From NCBI GenBank assembly GCA_009833045.1, contig WUUP01000004.1, positions 62,001-126,000 of the forward strand: a stretch of 64,000 nucleotides of DNA, written 5' to 3'. This stretch comes from Saprospirales bacterium GYS_P2D. GTDB lineage: Bacteria > Bacteroidota > Bacteroidia > Chitinophagales > Saprospiraceae. Shown here one piece after another: positions 52,301 through 60,967 of the stretch. How positions within the stretch are numbered: position 1 is the stretch's first letter; each line of letters starts with the position of its first letter. Made by a program: the position numbers and the translations under genes. The notes under the pieces were generated by a model. It had not been told where the DNA came from and did no database searches. It saw nothing but the letters and a program-made list of their open reading frames with translations.

Positions 52301-53073
52301 TGATCTTTAGTGCCCAAAGCGACTATCTCTGTTACTGACTTAGTAGTAAGATCGATTACCGCCAATGCATTATTCTCTTGCAGAGCAGCATATATAGTAT
52401 TACCACTGATGGTGATATACTCTGGCTCGAGATCTTGCGCTACAGTAGCATTAGGGCCATAGATTCTGACGCCTTTACTCTGTAGCGAGGTCTTAAGATC
52501 ATTGAATGCGGTGAAGTCTACTAAAGTGTGGGTAGCAGCGCTGACTCCACCAGAGATATCGATGATCGATACACTTCCTTCTGGATCTACGGTATAGTCA
52601 TCATTGGGTTCTCCTTCATTAGCAGTGATGACATACTGACCGTCTGGCGAAAAAATGACCATGTCAGGTAATGCTCCGACCTCTACATCATTGAGGTAGC
52701 TACCATCTGTATCAAAAAATACTACAGAACCGTTTTCTTGTTTTATCTCGGCCTCGACAGCTACAGCTACGATGCCATCATATACATCGAGACTATTGAC
52801 ACCACCTCCATAGGCGCTGAGGTCGATCTCTGATACGAGGGTCGGGGCCGATGGATCTGATATATCCAGGATACCGACAGAGTTGTCATTAGCATTGGTG
52901 AAAAAAGCCCTTTGGGATATTGGGTCATAGCTTACGATCTCAGCTGCGCCCTCGTCAAATACTCCCGTGTGATAGGTGGAGAGTACAGAGAGCTGGAGAT
53001 CATCCTGTGCATACAGGCCGTGTACGCTCATGGCACACAGTACTATCCATAGATAGTGTTGAATCATTCTCAT
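49309..53073 (-). CDS. Duplicated choice-of-anchor I protein with T9SS domain
   Basis: A 1254-residue secreted protein. After the signal peptide (LWIVLCAMSVHGLYAQ) come two tandem choice-of-anchor I domains, ~25-520 and ~650-1135. Each carries FDEGAAEIV/FDEEAAEIV, FSPDGQYVITANEGEPNDDY, DLEPEYITISG/DLEPEYITVTP, SANEGDSRDYDGY/TANEGDARDYDGY and KGPEPEAIEV. The linker (~520-650) is a small Cys-containing beta domain. The C-terminus (VSSYPNPFADEITIELNIA ... SGVYFLEVVIDGKKAIHKLT) is a T9SS sorting domain. Choice-of-anchor I proteins are often linked to phosphatase-like surface proteins; enzymatic role unproven. Monocistronic with its own terminator. Confidence 0.87.
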   Translation of the reverse strand: MRMIQHYLWIVLCAMSVHGLYAQDDLQLSVLSTYHTGVFDEGAAEIVSYDPISQRAFFTNANDNSVGILDISDPSAPTLVSEIDLSAYGGGVNSLDVYDGIVAVAVEAEIKQENGSVVFFDTDGSYLNDVEVGALPDMVIFSPDGQYVITANEGEPNDDYTVDPEGSVSIIDISGGVSAATHTLVDFTAFNDLKTSLQSKGVRIYGPNATVAQDLEPEYITISGNTIYAALQENNALAVIDLTTKSVTEIVALGTKDHSLPGNGMDASNETEEINITTWPVQGYYLPDAITSVEIDGETYILSANEGDSRDYDGYSEEERVADLTLDPTAFPNAAELQDDTNLGRLKTTSANGDLDGDGDHDIIYSYGARSFSIWDANGNQVWDSGDAFETVLAEVEPANFNSTNDENDSYKNRSDDKGPEPEAIEVAVIDDKIYAMIGLERQGGIMVYDISTPSAPQYVTYVNNRDFSVEDVTTPAVGDLGTEDIVYISPEDSPTGQALVLTANEVSGTVTIFGLGEEPIAPPAPTCAEVTIRSYFTDGNPYGLTGNPIYLYVDRRGAIPSEAPITYGPMSDGDLVCLPVGSTFRVDIFDRDIELDNGARYIRTGYFYGGGLRSQVVTNTAESSIHIVYKLTNEADTTDTPDMGADEMVSLLAQFDTGIFDEEAAEIVAHDPATQTLIYTNGFENVLGRIDIADPKQPIALDAIDMSPYGTDITSVDIHDGIVAVAVVGETKQDPGSVVFLDVEGNLLNQVTAGALPDMVTFSPDGQTVLAANEGEPNDDYTVDPEGSVTVVDISGGVEAATATQITFEKYNELQVILNAQGIRIFGPGATVAQDLEPEYITVTPDGKYAFVGMQENNAMAKIDLAKMEVVDLFPLGLKDHKIEGRGLDASDKTDEINIATWPIFGMYQPDAIKSYVAADGETYIITANEGDARDYDGYSEEARVEDLTLESANYPDAAELQTDEQIGRMKTTTATGDANGDGEIDFIHTYGGRSFSIWDTECKQIWDSGDQFEQILATEAAEFFNSTNDDNDSFKNRSDDKGPEPEAIEVMAMGDKIYALVGLERQGGVVIYDITVPTAPQYISYFNNRDFSADIETPAAGDLGIEDIRFIATEDSPTGQPLIVTANEVSGTISIFGVTEEGITASALPVAEEYIKKSRLKDNAAELSVAEVSSYPNPFADEITIELNIAKRAQVDINIYAPDGQNIQQVKSEIMDQGNYQITPNVTTLSSGVYFLEVVIDGKKAIHKLTRA

Positions 53074-53283
53074 GTCTGATTTGAATTTGGTTTGACTTAA
53101 TATTCTAAAAGGAGCACATAATAGGGAGCTATTCTTATCGCCAGATGATGGCTATGTTATGCTAAGAATAAGCTGTGTGAAGAGAAAGTTAAGCCTTTGA
53201 TCGATAGGCTTAATCCTTAAAGAAAAGATTTGGTCGGCAGAAAAAAACCAATGTAAAAATAAGGTTAACTAAGTCGAGATCGA

Positions 53284-53340
53284 GTTAACATTTAAATAAG
53301 CCACGGTTAACATTGGAGCTAATACCGGCCTCTACTTTTG
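53284..53340 (+). promoter_or_regulatory. TTAACATT repeats plus -7 element
   Basis: GTTAACATT units at 53284 and 53306 are 22 bases apart, with a further GTTAAC at 53264. A TACTTTTG element (53333-53340) fits the Bacteroidota -7 motif and lies 47 bases before the ATG at 53388. The unit and spacing resemble PhoB/PhoP-type direct repeats, which fits the phosphate-linked genes around. No binding data. Confidence 0.5.
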
Positions 53341-53387
53341 CACCGACAATTCAAGTCCATTATTAGTTATTCTTAACAAACCAAACA

Positions 53388-54809
53388 ATGAAAATTTTAA
53401 ATTCTTATTTCTTATTTGTCTTCGCTGCAGTCGCAATGCTTGCATCATGTGGCGATAGTGAAAATGAATGTGATAACTCTTGTCCAACTGGTCAGATTCA
53501 GACGCTCACTTGTAACTGTGTAGAGGATCCATCTACTATAGTACCTCACCCATGTCCGACATTGACTTGTCCTGCTGGTCAAGTAGTAGGTGTTACTGGC
53601 GGTACATGTGCATGTGTAGAGCCAGCTACAGATATCTGTGGTGGTATGACATGTGCAGAAGGTGAAGTACTTGATGCTGCTAACTGTGAGTGTATCACGA
53701 TCCCAACAACTGTAGGATCTGTAGTCGTCGACGAAAATATCACTGGTGATGTCCGATGGACAGCTGACAATATATATACTCTTGCTGGTAGAATCGCCGT
53801 CGAAGACGGTGCGAAACTCACTATTGATCCAGGTACAGTGATCAAAGGTGCTACTGGTACAGGTACACTCGCTTCTGCTCTCGTAGTAGCTCAAGGTGGT
53901 CAGATCATGGCTATGGGTACTGCTGATGCGCCTATCATTATGACTTCTATCCTTGATGATATCCTTCCAGGACAGGCTGCAGGATCTAATCTTGATGAAG
54001 AAGAAAATGGCCTTTGGGGTGGTCTTCTCGTATTGGGTAGAGCTCCTATCTCTGTAGATGGTGATGCCCTGACTGCTCAGATAGAGGGTATCCCTGCTGA
54101 TGATGTCACTGGACTCTATGGAGGTACTAATGTAGATGATAATTCTGGAGTGATCCAGTATGTATCTGTGAGACACGGAGGTGCTGTGATCGGTGCTGAC
54201 AATGAGATCAACGGTATCACTCTTGGTGGCGTAGGTGCAGGTACTATCATCGAAAATATCGAAGTAGTAGGAAATAAAGATGACGGTATCGAGTGGTTTG
54301 GTGGTACTGTAGATGTGAAAAATGCTCTCGTATGGGCTGCCGATGATGATGCTCTTGATATCGATCAGGCGTATGCTGGTACTATAGACAATGCGGTAGT
54401 AATCGCTTTCGCAGGCACTGATCATGGTCTTGAGATCGATGGTCCTGAAGGTTCATTGACGGGTGCCTTCACTTTACAGAATGTGACAGTCAAAGGATTT
54501 GACGATGAGTTGGCTAACTATAGAGATGGAGCAAGTGGATTAACACAGAATACTTACTTCTTTGGATTCCAGACAATCGCAGATGGTGAAGGTGACCTTA
54601 GCTTTGATGATGCTACTACATTATCTACAGCGACATTCGCTAATCTCGAAGTGACACTACCTGCTGATGCTACTGATATCACAGAAGTATTAAAAAATGG
54701 TACTGATGCATTCGGTACTGTAGTAGCAGAAGGTGCTAATACCGTAGGAGCTGATACATCAGTATTCGGATGGACATATGCTGCTGTAGCAGGTGCTCTT
54801 AATTTCTAA
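53388..54809 (+). CDS. Beta-helix surface lipoprotein
   Basis: A 473-residue lipoprotein; the signal ends in LFVFAAVAMLASCG with Cys21 as the likely anchor. Residues ~25-105 hold four Cys-rich short repeats (CDNSCPTGQIQTLTCNC, CPTLTCPAGQ, CGGMTCAEGEVLDAANCEC), which look like small disulfide or metal-binding knots. Residues ~110-470 form a right-handed parallel beta-helix (ITGDVRWTADNIYTLAGRIA, IENIEVVGNKDDGIEWFGGT, VKNALVWAADDDALDI). It lies upstream of a TonB receptor and is probably the surface partner that captures its ligand. The ligand is unknown. Confidence 0.82.
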   Translation: MKILNSYFLFVFAAVAMLASCGDSENECDNSCPTGQIQTLTCNCVEDPSTIVPHPCPTLTCPAGQVVGVTGGTCACVEPATDICGGMTCAEGEVLDAANCECITIPTTVGSVVVDENITGDVRWTADNIYTLAGRIAVEDGAKLTIDPGTVIKGATGTGTLASALVVAQGGQIMAMGTADAPIIMTSILDDILPGQAAGSNLDEEENGLWGGLLVLGRAPISVDGDALTAQIEGIPADDVTGLYGGTNVDDNSGVIQYVSVRHGGAVIGADNEINGITLGGVGAGTIIENIEVVGNKDDGIEWFGGTVDVKNALVWAADDDALDIDQAYAGTIDNAVVIAFAGTDHGLEIDGPEGSLTGAFTLQNVTVKGFDDELANYRDGASGLTQNTYFFGFQTIADGEGDLSFDDATTLSTATFANLEVTLPADATDITEVLKNGTDAFGTVVAEGANTVGADTSVFGWTYAAVAGALNF

Positions 54810-54855
54810 GAAGAAAGATACTTGTACGAAAGTACAATGCTCAGATAAGACGTAA

Positions 54856-54886
54856 AGAGAAGTGAGCACAGACGGCTCACTTCTCT
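54856..54886 (+). terminator. Hairpin between the lipoprotein and TonB receptor genes
   Basis: A 12-bp perfect stem (54856-54867 with 54875-54886) and a short T-rich run follow. It may partly end transcription and lower expression of the downstream receptor relative to the lipoprotein. Confidence 0.7.
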
Positions 54887-54918
54887 ATTTTAAATTTTAG
54901 TTTATTAAATTTTTTGTT

Positions 54919-57744
54919 GTGATAAAAAACTTTTTGACAATTGTCATCCTACTCTCTGCTGCCGCTATGATGGCGCAGGGTACGGTGAGGGGTACGATCA
55001 TCGACGGTGGTACAGGAGAGACTGTTCCATTCGCTAATATCCTCGTGACTGAGGATCAAACTGGTACCACTTCTGATCTCGACGGAGCTTATACATTATC
55101 GTTAGCCGCAGGTATGTATACTGTCGAGTTTTCATTCTTAGGCTATAGTACACTGACAGTCGGTGAGGTCGAAGTCATCGATGGAGAGGTCACACTACTC
55201 GATGTGACGCTCGAAGAAGAGAGCGAAGTGCTCGAAGAAGTAGTCATCTCAGCTAAGCAAATCCGAAATACGGAAGCGGCAATATTGACTATCCAAAAGA
55301 AATCGGCCAACCTATTAGATGGGATCTCATCTCAGACTTTTAAGAAAATAGGTGATAGTGATGCAGGTAGCGCTATCAAGCGTGTGACAGGTGTATCTGT
55401 ACAGGGTGGTAAGTATGTATTCGTACGTGGACTCGGTGATAGATATACTAAGTCGATCCTCAATGGTATGGATATCCCAGGCCTCGATCCAGATCGTAAT
55501 ACACTGCAGATGGATATCTTTCCGACTAATCTCATAGATAATATCTTAGTAGTGAAGTCTTTTACACCAGATCTGCCAGGAGACTTCACAGGTGGAGTAG
55601 TGGATATTATCACTAAAGACTTTCCAGAAGAAAAGACTAACAACATATCATTAGGACTCAGCTACAATCCCGATATGCACTTGAAGTCTACCGCTCTCAC
55701 CAGCCCAGGTAGTAGTACCGACTTCCTAGGTTTTGATAGTGGAGATAGATCATTGCCTTTTTATAAAGGCATCATTATTCCTTCTCCTGCAGAGAGAAGC
55801 TCAGAACTGACTCGTATCACGGGTCTATTCAGCAATAACTGGGCAGCTCAGAGAGCGACTAATCGTCCAGACCTTAGCTTCGCCTTCTCAGGAGGAAATC
55901 AGATCAATAAAGAAAAAGTAACCTTAGGATATAACTATGCGCTCAACTATCGTAACTCAAATGATTACTTTGACGACGTAGAGTACAACATATTCCTCAA
56001 GCCTGATGAATCAGAAAATTTTGCGCTCGACGCAGATAGAGTACAAAGAGGTGAGCTGGCTACTAATAATGTCCTACTGACAGGTCTCGTAGGTGGATCA
56101 CTTAAGGTGAAAAATCATAAGTTTTCACTATCGATGCTCCGTATCAATAATGGTGTGAGCAAAGCTGGATTTTTCAATCAGGAAAGCTTTATCTCAGCGG
56201 TCAATACTATCCAAAGAGATAACCTCGAGTATGCTGAGCGATCAGTGTCAAATCTATTGCTCAAGGGTAAACACAGTTTCAATGAAGGAAACCTCGAGGT
56301 AGACTGGAGACTCGCTCCGACACTATCTCAGATCAAGGATAAAGATGTGAGAGCGGTACCATTCCGTACGGAGACGACAGGCGATAATACAGTATATACT
56401 ATCGAGCCATCTGAGGGTGCTGCACCGATCAGAATATTCAGAGATCTAAAGGAGATCAACTATACAGGACGTCTCGATATCACTAATAAAGTGGCACTCG
56501 GCGGACGTGATGCCAAGGTGAAAGTAGGAGCCAGTGGAGTCATGAAAAATCGTGAGTACGAGATCCTCAACTATCAGTTTGATATTCAGCGTGCTGACAA
56601 TATCACCTTCTCTGGCGATGCTAATGAGGTGTTAGCACCACAAAATATATGGACGCCAGATACTCGTACTGGAGTTTATGTATTTGGAAATCCAGAGCCG
56701 GCTAACTCGTTTGATGCGACACAGATGATAGTAGGTACATACCTCATGGGTGAGATACCAGTATCTGATAAGCTCAAAGCTATCGGTGGACTCCGAGCAG
56801 AAAATTTCGTGCATCAGTATACTGGGCAGAATAATACTGGCAATATCGTATTCAATGATGAGAAGCTCCTCGATGAGTGGGTATTCTTGCCAGCGCTCAA
56901 CTTGATATATGCCGCAGATGATAATACTAATATCCGTGCTTCATTCTCTCAGACAGTAGCTCGACCATCATTCAAGGAACTTTCTTTGGCTCAGATATAT
57001 GATGCGATCACTGATAGATTCTTCATTGGTAATGTAGACTTAGTCACTACCGATATTCGAAATTATGATGCTCGTATCGAGCGATATATGTCAGGTGGAC
57101 AGATGATCGCTGTATCAGGTTTCTTAAAGCAATTTGACAATCCTATCGAGATCGTAGCATTCTCAGAGGCAGCTCCCGCAGATGTCACTCCGAGAAACGT
57201 AGGCAATGCAGAAGTACTCGGTATCGAGCTCGAGATTAGAAAGAATCTCAGCTTCCTAAGTGAAAGTATGAGTCCATACAGCCTCGGTACTAATATCACA
57301 GTAGTACAGTCGAGCGTAGAGATGGATAAGTCTCCTGGAGGAGAATATGAGTCACGTCAGCGTGCAGCGAGAGTAGGAGAGACGATCGAGGATACTCGTC
57401 AGATGCAGGGACAGTCACCTTATATCATTAATGGATACCTTAGCTATGATGGCGTAGAGTCTGGCCTACAGGCTAATCTAAGCTATAATGTACAGGGCAA
57501 GCGTCTTGCAGTAGTAGGTATCGCTGGTAATCCTGATGTATATGAGCAGCCATTCCACAGTCTCAATTTCAAAGTGTCTAAGAGATTAGGTCAAGATAAT
57601 CGTACCTCATTGAGCTTGGCAGTGTCAAATATCTTAGGCTCGGAGAGAATATTAGAGTATGAGTCATTTGGTGCTGAAAATCAAATCTACTCTAAGTTCG
57701 TACCACATAGATCAGTGTCATTTAGCTTTGGCTATAGATTATAA
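54919..57744 (+). CDS. TonB-dependent outer-membrane receptor
   Basis: A 941-residue receptor. After a signal peptide (TIVILLSAAAMMAQ) comes a CarboxypepD_reg-like domain (GTIIDGGTGETVPFANILVT). The plug domain follows (SGAIKRVTGVSVQGGKYVFV-type AIKRVTGVSVQGGKYVFVRG, GGVVDIITKDFPEE), and then a 22-strand beta-barrel ending with the aromatic FSFGYRL. The GLGDRYTKSILNGMDIPGLD string is typical of the group seen beside phosphate-starvation genes. The start is GTG at 54919. No SusD partner is present; the beta-helix lipoprotein 109 bases upstream is the likely partner. Substrate unknown. Confidence 0.9.
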   Translation: MIKNFLTIVILLSAAAMMAQGTVRGTIIDGGTGETVPFANILVTEDQTGTTSDLDGAYTLSLAAGMYTVEFSFLGYSTLTVGEVEVIDGEVTLLDVTLEEESEVLEEVVISAKQIRNTEAAILTIQKKSANLLDGISSQTFKKIGDSDAGSAIKRVTGVSVQGGKYVFVRGLGDRYTKSILNGMDIPGLDPDRNTLQMDIFPTNLIDNILVVKSFTPDLPGDFTGGVVDIITKDFPEEKTNNISLGLSYNPDMHLKSTALTSPGSSTDFLGFDSGDRSLPFYKGIIIPSPAERSSELTRITGLFSNNWAAQRATNRPDLSFAFSGGNQINKEKVTLGYNYALNYRNSNDYFDDVEYNIFLKPDESENFALDADRVQRGELATNNVLLTGLVGGSLKVKNHKFSLSMLRINNGVSKAGFFNQESFISAVNTIQRDNLEYAERSVSNLLLKGKHSFNEGNLEVDWRLAPTLSQIKDKDVRAVPFRTETTGDNTVYTIEPSEGAAPIRIFRDLKEINYTGRLDITNKVALGGRDAKVKVGASGVMKNREYEILNYQFDIQRADNITFSGDANEVLAPQNIWTPDTRTGVYVFGNPEPANSFDATQMIVGTYLMGEIPVSDKLKAIGGLRAENFVHQYTGQNNTGNIVFNDEKLLDEWVFLPALNLIYAADDNTNIRASFSQTVARPSFKELSLAQIYDAITDRFFIGNVDLVTTDIRNYDARIERYMSGGQMIAVSGFLKQFDNPIEIVAFSEAAPADVTPRNVGNAEVLGIELEIRKNLSFLSESMSPYSLGTNITVVQSSVEMDKSPGGEYESRQRAARVGETIEDTRQMQGQSPYIINGYLSYDGVESGLQANLSYNVQGKRLAVVGIAGNPDVYEQPFHSLNFKVSKRLGQDNRTSLSLAVSNILGSERILEYESFGAENQIYSKFVPHRSVSFSFGYRL

Positions 57745-57812
57745 TATTACAGAAGAGTACATATCCCATGTACCGTATCAACGATAAATAGATTTTATCA
57801 CAACACGTCTGA

Positions 57813-57848
57813 GGGGTTGTTTCGAGTAGTCGAGATAGCCCCTTTTTT
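57813..57848 (+). terminator. Terminator of the TonB receptor gene
   Basis: A GGGG...CCCC stem of about 13 pairs with several G-T pairs (57813-57842) is followed by six T, 68 bases after the stop. A 13-base direct repeat TTATCACAACACG flanks this region at 57795 and 57937. Confidence 0.75.
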
Positions 57849-58032
57849 ATGTCTATACTCATCAGTCGGTCTGTAGAAAAAGAAAAACCCACACCATATT
57901 AAGATGTGGGTCATGATGCTGTGTCAGCATAGATTGTTATCACAACACGCCTCCTGCGCATCATAAAGTCCATTATTAATAATCAAAAATAGAGGATTTT
58001 ACGACATATGTAAAGTTAACGTTAATCAAAAC

Positions 58033-58072
58033 TTGACATTAGTTAACATTAAATTTACATTAGGGTAACATT
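58033..58072 (+). promoter_or_regulatory. Four TTAACATT-like units at 10-11 base spacing
   Basis: TTGACATT (58033), TTAACATT (58043), TTTACATT (58054) and GTAACATT (58065) repeat with 10-11 base spacing, immediately upstream of the GTG start at 58084. Two 11-base-period direct repeats are the classic layout of PhoB/PhoP-type boxes, and TTAACA is the B. subtilis PhoP half-site. Here the spacing is tighter than in the genuine TTAACA-N5 boxes. The site would regulate the aspartic-protease gene; inference. Confidence 0.55.
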
Positions 58073-58083
58073 TAGATGATGTT

Positions 58084-58953
58084 GTGAAGACTCGACTGAC
58101 TGACATATCACTTTTTCTTCTATTTTGTTTTGGCTTGATAGCCAAGGCAGGAGCTACTGTAGTGTCCGTCCCATTTGAGATCAAAGATGGGCTGATACTC
58201 ATCGATGCCTCTATCAATGGGGAGCGAGGAGCCTATATTTTTGATACAGGCAGTGCAGACATCCTCATCAATAGTGGTAATCACAATGGCAGCATCGAGA
58301 TGATCACTACAAAAGGGATAGTCTCCGCTAAGGAAATAGATATCACTACTATCGAGATCGGAGAGCTGATCATAGCTGGACAAAAGGGGCTGCAGCTGGA
58401 CATGTCAGACTTAGCACCTAATGTACATGATCATGACATTAAGGGGCTCATAGGATGGAGTGTGCTGGGTGATAGAGCGATCATCATCGACTATGAGGAG
58501 CGAGTCATCAAGGTCAATCAAAAGCATCTGGATATGACTCGAGAAGAGCTCGCTACTAAGCATATCATGAAACTCAATATCGACTATATGCTCAGCGACC
58601 TACCTGTAGTCAATGTGGCTATCGGAGAGGAGAGTTACAATTTTGCATTTGACACAGGAGCAGCAGCTAATGTCATCGATAGAGGCATCTCTGGGCAGAA
58701 GAAAGGATGGTTCAAGTCAAAATGGGTAAGTCACAATTTATCTTTTGAGAATGGTACTCGACTCAAGAATGCTCCTATGCTCGCTGCAGATCTATCCAGC
58801 TTCAGAGATGAGCTAAAGAGCAAAGATCTACACGGAATACTCAGTGTCAATGGACTCGAGGCTGACATTGTAATCATAGATCGGAGTAACCATCGTATCT
58901 ATGTCATCTGGGACAAAGACAAGCTCAGTGGTGGGGCCTACGCCAGCAAGTAG
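58084..58953 (+). CDS. Retropepsin-like aspartic protease with two DTG motifs
   Basis: A 289-residue exported protein; a signal peptide (ISLFLLFCFGLIAKAGA) follows the GTG start. Two similar halves each bear a retropepsin motif: DTGS at 54-57 (AYIFDTGSADILINSG) and DTGA at 190-193 (NFAFDTGAAANVID). A single chain with both catalytic Asp residues could fold as a pseudo-dimer. The putative Pho-box array sits directly upstream, with no room for a long leader. It may process surface proteins during phosphate stress; substrate unknown. Confidence 0.85.
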   Translation: MKTRLTDISLFLLFCFGLIAKAGATVVSVPFEIKDGLILIDASINGERGAYIFDTGSADILINSGNHNGSIEMITTKGIVSAKEIDITTIEIGELIIAGQKGLQLDMSDLAPNVHDHDIKGLIGWSVLGDRAIIIDYEERVIKVNQKHLDMTREELATKHIMKLNIDYMLSDLPVVNVAIGEESYNFAFDTGAAANVIDRGISGQKKGWFKSKWVSHNLSFENGTRLKNAPMLAADLSSFRDELKSKDLHGILSVNGLEADIVIIDRSNHRIYVIWDKDKLSGGAYASK

Positions 58954-58984
58954 AATATTGTGAAGATGGCTGTTATTTGATATG

Positions 58985-60676
58985 TTATATTTCGCCTACT
59001 ATTGACTCGTTTATGTTAGTTACATGATCGCCTACTTTATCCAGGAGAGAAGATAGATTGTTATAGACCATGCTAGACTTGACATTATAGTCGGTATCGC
59101 CGAGGCGATTGAGATTCCCTTCTCGTATTTCATCCCGCTTTTCTTTGATCTGCTTAGCATGCTCCAGATAGTTCTTGATATCCACATTTTTGAAGTCTGC
59201 TGAGTTCAGGTTTTTCACTGTCTTGGTGAATCCTTCAGCGATCAAATCAAGCATCTCATTGATACTCTTGCGCTGCTCAGGAAGAAAGTATATGTTTTCT
59301 TCAATCTTCTTTTCATAAAGCTTGCCGATCTGATAGAATACATCGCCAATGCGCTCGAGATCATTACAGATGTTTACGATATTTCTGAGTCGTACAGAGG
59401 TCTCAGGTGTCATCTCATTGTTAGCCAGTTTGGTGATGTATTCTGTGATCTCTACTTCGAGATTGTCAGTGATACCTTCATATTTTGAAATACGCTCGAG
59501 GAGATTCTTCTGACCTTTCGGATTGATCTCGTTGAGCAGCTCTTTAGTGAATCCCGTCATGCGACCAGTCACTTCGGCGAAGTGCGCAGCCTCTTTTTGA
59601 AGCTCACTTGTGGCCAGCTCTGGTGTAAGTACAGCAGTGGAGATAAACTTCAGACGGACATCATCTACCTCTCCTTCTTTCTCGGGCACCGACATGATCG
59701 CCAGCCTCACGATGAGCGGTACGAATCCTATGAGTAAGATGACATTTGTCAGATTAAAGAAAGTGTGAAAAGCAGATAGTCCTATCGGCATGTCTGCAGC
59801 GGTAGTATACGGATCAGCTATCCCCATATACTTCTGTAAAAAGCTCGATAAGAAAGGCAGTACAACAGGCATCAATATCACCATCCAAGTCACACCGACT
59901 ATGTTAAACATGGAGTGGATTCTGGCTGATCTCTTAGCATTAGTATTTCCTACGAGAGAGGCTAACTCTGCCGTGATCGTCGTACCTATATTTTCTCCTA
60001 AGATCATCGCCGTCGCCACCTCAAATGGCAACCATCCCTGAGCACACATCGTCAATGTCACCGCCATAGCAGCACTACTTGACTGTACGATCACCGTCAC
60101 TAATGCTCCGACAAAAACAAAGAATACTCTCGATAGAAATCCACCCTGCGAAAACTGCTGAAGCCATGCCAATGCCTCTGTATTATTCTTGAGGTCTGGT
60201 ACGGCATCCTTGAGATAGCTGAGTCCTAAAAAGAGTATGGCAAATCCAATGATAAATTCTCCCCAATATTTCAACTTGAGACGTCCAGAAAACAACATCG
60301 GGAGACCGATAGCAAATAAAGGAATGGAGTAGGCGCTCAGATTGACTTTAAATCCCAAAATAGATATCAGCCAACCGGTCACTGTCGTACCGATATTGGC
60401 TCCCATCATGACACCTGCTGACTCTACCAGAGAGAGTAGGCCGGCATTCACAAATGAAACGGTCATCACAGTCGAGGCTGATGATGACTGTACGAGTGCC
60501 GTCACTAAAAATCCGGTGAATACACCAAGAAATCGATTTTTAGTCATCGTGCGGAGGATCGCTCTGAGCTGTGTGCCTGCTGCTCGCTGGATTCCCTCGC
60601 TCATCGTCTTCATCCCATAGATAAAGAAGGCTAAAGAGCCTAAAATCTTAAGAATGGCCCCTATACCAAATTCCAT
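58985..60676 (-). CDS. Na/Pi cotransporter family protein with PhoU-like domain
   Basis: A 563-residue inner-membrane protein of the NptA/PiT-II type. Two QSSSA signatures at 63-67 and 198-202, each in a repeat of membrane helices, are the hallmark of SLC34-type Na+/phosphate transporters. The cytosolic C-terminus (~360-560) has paired PhoU-like helical bundles (NICNDLERIGDVFYQIGKLY, LSSLLDKVGDHVTNINESI). It imports or exports phosphate with sodium. It is convergent with the protease gene. Its promoter region carries weak TAACATT-like units. Confidence 0.92.
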   Translation of the reverse strand: MEFGIGAILKILGSLAFFIYGMKTMSEGIQRAAGTQLRAILRTMTKNRFLGVFTGFLVTALVQSSSASTVMTVSFVNAGLLSLVESAGVMMGANIGTTVTGWLISILGFKVNLSAYSIPLFAIGLPMLFSGRLKLKYWGEFIIGFAILFLGLSYLKDAVPDLKNNTEALAWLQQFSQGGFLSRVFFVFVGALVTVIVQSSSAAMAVTLTMCAQGWLPFEVATAMILGENIGTTITAELASLVGNTNAKRSARIHSMFNIVGVTWMVILMPVVLPFLSSFLQKYMGIADPYTTAADMPIGLSAFHTFFNLTNVILLIGFVPLIVRLAIMSVPEKEGEVDDVRLKFISTAVLTPELATSELQKEAAHFAEVTGRMTGFTKELLNEINPKGQKNLLERISKYEGITDNLEVEITEYITKLANNEMTPETSVRLRNIVNICNDLERIGDVFYQIGKLYEKKIEENIYFLPEQRKSINEMLDLIAEGFTKTVKNLNSADFKNVDIKNYLEHAKQIKEKRDEIREGNLNRLGDTDYNVKSSMVYNNLSSLLDKVGDHVTNINESIVGEI

Positions 60677-60967
60677 ATATCCAATGTTGTAGTCTTGAAA
60701 GGAACGTGTAATATCGCAGCTATAGATAGATAAAAATCTTCTCCATAGGTCATATCAAAGTTGATGCTCAGATCACAAAGCTTACTCACAATCGCCGTCT
60801 GTTAAAAATTCGTTCCTGATGAATTTCTCGTAAAAAAGCAAAGCTAATATCTGTAATATTAAGCTAATGTTATCATATTGACATCTCGATCAATTTGATC
60901 GGTTTCGACCACGCATCTTCTCTTACTTTTATGTCACCATTCTTACATTAACAAAAACAGAATACGA

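Noticed and set aside
53445-54425. A 326-codon minus-strand frame opposite the beta-helix lipoprotein gene
   Set aside because: Its Ser/Thr/Tyr/Asp/Ile-rich composition is what the repetitive Gly/Asp-rich plus-strand gene gives in antisense, and there is no domain.
57887-57911. A 7-bp hairpin with an A-rich left flank resembling a minus-strand terminator
   Set aside because: No minus-strand gene reads into it; it may only limit antisense transcription, so it was not called.
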